Shown here: in pieces, positions 62,624 to 64,000 of the stretch
How the letters are laid out: each line of letters starts with the position of its first letter
Position numbering within the stretch: position 1 is the stretch's first letter
Source: Consotaella salsifontis
GTDB taxonomy: Bacteria > Pseudomonadota > Alphaproteobacteria > Rhizobiales > Rhizobiaceae
DNA length: 64,000 nt
NCBI RefSeq assembly: GCF_900167365.1
Contig: NZ_FUXL01000002.1
Location: 124,001-188,000, forward strand
Direction of reading: 5' to 3'
Program-made: the position numbers and the translations under genes
Notes under the pieces: generated by a model
Databases searched by the model: none
What the model was told of the DNA's origin: nothing
Seen by the model: only the letters and a program-made list of their open reading frames with translations

Positions 62624-63904
62624 ATGATCGACTACGAGAGTCATTTCGTCGGCGCTATCGACTCGCTGCATGCCGAGAAGCGCTATCGGGTTTTCGCGGA
62701 CCTCGAGAGAATCGTGGGCCGCTTTCCAACGGCCATTTGGCGCGATGGCGACCGGGCGCGGGAAATCACCGTCTGGTGCTCTAACGACTATCTCGGCATG
62801 GGCCAGCATCCGACGGTCCTCGGCGCGATGACCGATGCCGTGTCCAACATGGGCTCCGGCGCCGGCGGCACCCGCAACATCTCGGGCACCAGCCATCCGC
62901 TGGTCGAGTTGGAGCGTGAGCTTGCCGATCTCCACGGCAAGGAGGCCGCCCTCGTCTTCACGTCCGGCTTCGTTTCCAACGAGGCGGCGATTTCGACGAT
63001 CGCTCGGCTTCTGCCCGACTGCCTGATCATTTCCGACGAGCTCAACCACGCCTCGATGATCGAGGGTGTGCGGCGCTCGGGCTGCAAGAAGCAGATTTTC
63101 CGTCACAACGATCTCGCCCATCTCGAGGAGATCCTGAAGGCGGCCGATCCCGAGCGGGCCAAGCTCATCGTTTTCGAGAGCGTCTACTCGATGGACGGCG
63201 ACGTCGCCCCCATCGAGGCGATCGCGGACCTTGCCGATCGCTACAACGCCATGACCTACATCGATGAGGTGCATGCCGTCGGGATGTATGGCGCCCATGG
63301 CGGCGGCATCACGGAACGCGACGGCGTCGCTCACCGCATTGACGTCATCGAGGGCACGCTGGCCAAGGCATTCGGCGTCCTCGGCGGCTATATCACGGGC
63401 TCGAAGAGCCTCATCGACTGCGTGCGCTCCTACGCGCCCGGCTTCATCTTCACCACCGCAATTCCGCCGGCATTGGCCGCTGCGGCGACCGCCTCGATCC
63501 GCCATCTCAAGGAGAGCCAGGCGGAGCGCGACGCGCAGCAGCGTCAGGCAGCCCGTGCCAAGGACGTGTTCCGCGCAGCAGGCCTGCCGGTGATGCCCTC
63601 GGAGACGCATATCGTGCCGATGCTCGTGGGCGATCCCGACCTCTGCAAGAAGGCGAGCGATCATCTTCTGGAGCGCCACGGCATCTATATCCAGCCGATC
63701 AACTATCCCACCGTGCCGCGCGGCACCGAGCGCCTGCGCATCACGCCGACTCCGTTCCACAACGACGCGCTGATCGACACGCTGCGTGATGCGCTGGTGG
63801 AGACCTGGAAGACCATCGGCATCCCGTTCACCTCCGAGCGGACCTCGCCGGCCGAGCGCACGGAGAAGGTGACACCTCTCGTGGTTTCTCAGGCGGGCGG
63901 CTGA
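62624..63904 (+). CDS. hemA: 5-aminolevulinate synthase HemA
   Basis: A 426-residue PLP enzyme, full length for alphaproteobacterial ALA synthase. Motifs are [37 protein letters not shown], the PLP-ring Asp in [12 protein letters not shown] and the Schiff-base Lys in [13 protein letters not shown]. It condenses glycine and succinyl-CoA into 5-aminolevulinate, first step of haem synthesis by the C4 route. The ATG has GGAGGGAG just upstream. An FNR-like site lies upstream and a stem-loop downstream. Confidence 0.96.
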   Translation: MIDYESHFVGAIDSLHAEKRYRVFADLERIVGRFPTAIWRDGDRAREITVWCSNDYLGMGQHPTVLGAMTDAVSNMGSGAGGTRNISGTSHPLVELERELADLHGKEAALVFTSGFVSNEAAISTIARLLPDCLIISDELNHASMIEGVRRSGCKKQIFRHNDLAHLEEILKAADPERAKLIVFESVYSMDGDVAPIEAIADLADRYNAMTYIDEVHAVGMYGAHGGGITERDGVAHRIDVIEGTLAKAFGVLGGYITGSKSLIDCVRSYAPGFIFTTAIPPALAAAATASIRHLKESQAERDAQQRQAARAKDVFRAAGLPVMPSETHIVPMLVGDPDLCKKASDHLLERHGIYIQPINYPTVPRGTERLRITPTPFHNDALIDTLRDALVETWKTIGIPFTSERTSPAERTEKVTPLVVSQAGG

Positions 63905-63960
63905 AGCTTTCCCGGCGCGGTTCGGAAACCTTTCTCCGAAGATCATTGTTGAAGCGAAGA

Positions 63961-63982
63961 CGGCTGGACCCTCGTCCGGCCG
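63961..63982 (+). terminator. Rho-independent-type terminator of hemA
   Basis: A 9-bp stem with one G-T pair (CGGCTGGAC / GTCCGGCCG) around CCTC, followed by TTGTCGTTT. It starts 57 bases after the hemA stop. Confidence 0.65.
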
Positions 63983-64000
63983 TTGTCGTTTCAACAGAGG

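Noticed and set aside
62597-63994. 465-residue minus-strand frame opposite hemA
   Set aside because: Covers a complete ALA synthase on the other strand; no recognisable features of its own.

Overview
The window reads as a high-GC alphaproteobacterial chromosome, most likely order Hyphomicrobiales (Rhizobiales). Supporting signs are GcrA with a cluster of GANTC (CcrM) sites in front of it, the ALA-synthase type HemA, a SAM-II riboswitch before metZ, the two-domain Dcd, and the order dcd-metZ-apaG-hslO-argF-argD-gcrA-phoB-phoU-pst, which I recall as a rhizobial backbone. An Aurantimonadaceae-like genus is only a guess. I see no rRNA, CRISPR array, transposase or integrase.

Region 1 (1-12118) is the most unusual part. 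A tightly packed plus-strand locus encodes a molybdenum hydroxylase large subunit (cut by the window edge), a flavin/NAD- and FeS-binding oxidoreductase with CCG domains, a small CxxC redox protein, a methyltransferase (TrsM type), a C_GCAxxG_C_C protein, a MocA-like nucleotidyltransferase fused to an HD domain, a radical SAM protein (TrsS type) with a cysteine-pair-rich insert, and an AMP-dependent CoA ligase fused to a HAD phosphatase. This is the gene set I associate with DVU_1551-DVU_1559 of Desulfovibrio, here in an alphaproteobacterium. The biochemical role is, to my knowledge, unsettled. Directly downstream is a regulator that joins an AcoR-like GAF region to a CRP-like DNA-binding half.

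Region 2 (12300-15280) holds an M24 peptidase and a membrane CSS-EAL c-di-GMP phosphodiesterase. Region 3 (15246-22361) is a hexuronate catabolism operon (uxaC, TRAP transporter, uxaA, kdgF) with a divergent GntR/FCD repressor and a recognisable promoter-operator. Region 4 (22386-31602) contains a PAS-GAF-GGDEF diguanylate cyclase, a HAD phosphatase, a PilZ protein, TetR-ilvC with a strong palindromic operator, a small secreted Pro-rich protein, mgsA, tRNA-Gly(CCC), a globin-coupled chemoreceptor and dcd.

Region 5 (31671-47972) is the conserved backbone: SAM-II riboswitch-metZ, a CDP-alcohol phosphatidyltransferase, apaG, hcp (with an NnrR/FNR-like site), hslO, argF, argD, gcrA, a GFA-family protein, then the phosphate regulon on the minus strand (phoR, pstS-C-A-B, phoU, phoB). 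Region 6 (48104-54186) has an unknown membrane protein, an SDR, an exported phosphatase, several very small genes in an AT-richer patch, a PAP2 phosphatase and ribA with a degenerate RibB-like front half. Region 7 (54306-62411) is a Dpp/Opp-type ABC transporter operon followed by a MarR-like regulator and a homoserine-dehydrogenase-like SAF oxidoreductase. The window closes with hemA and its terminator.
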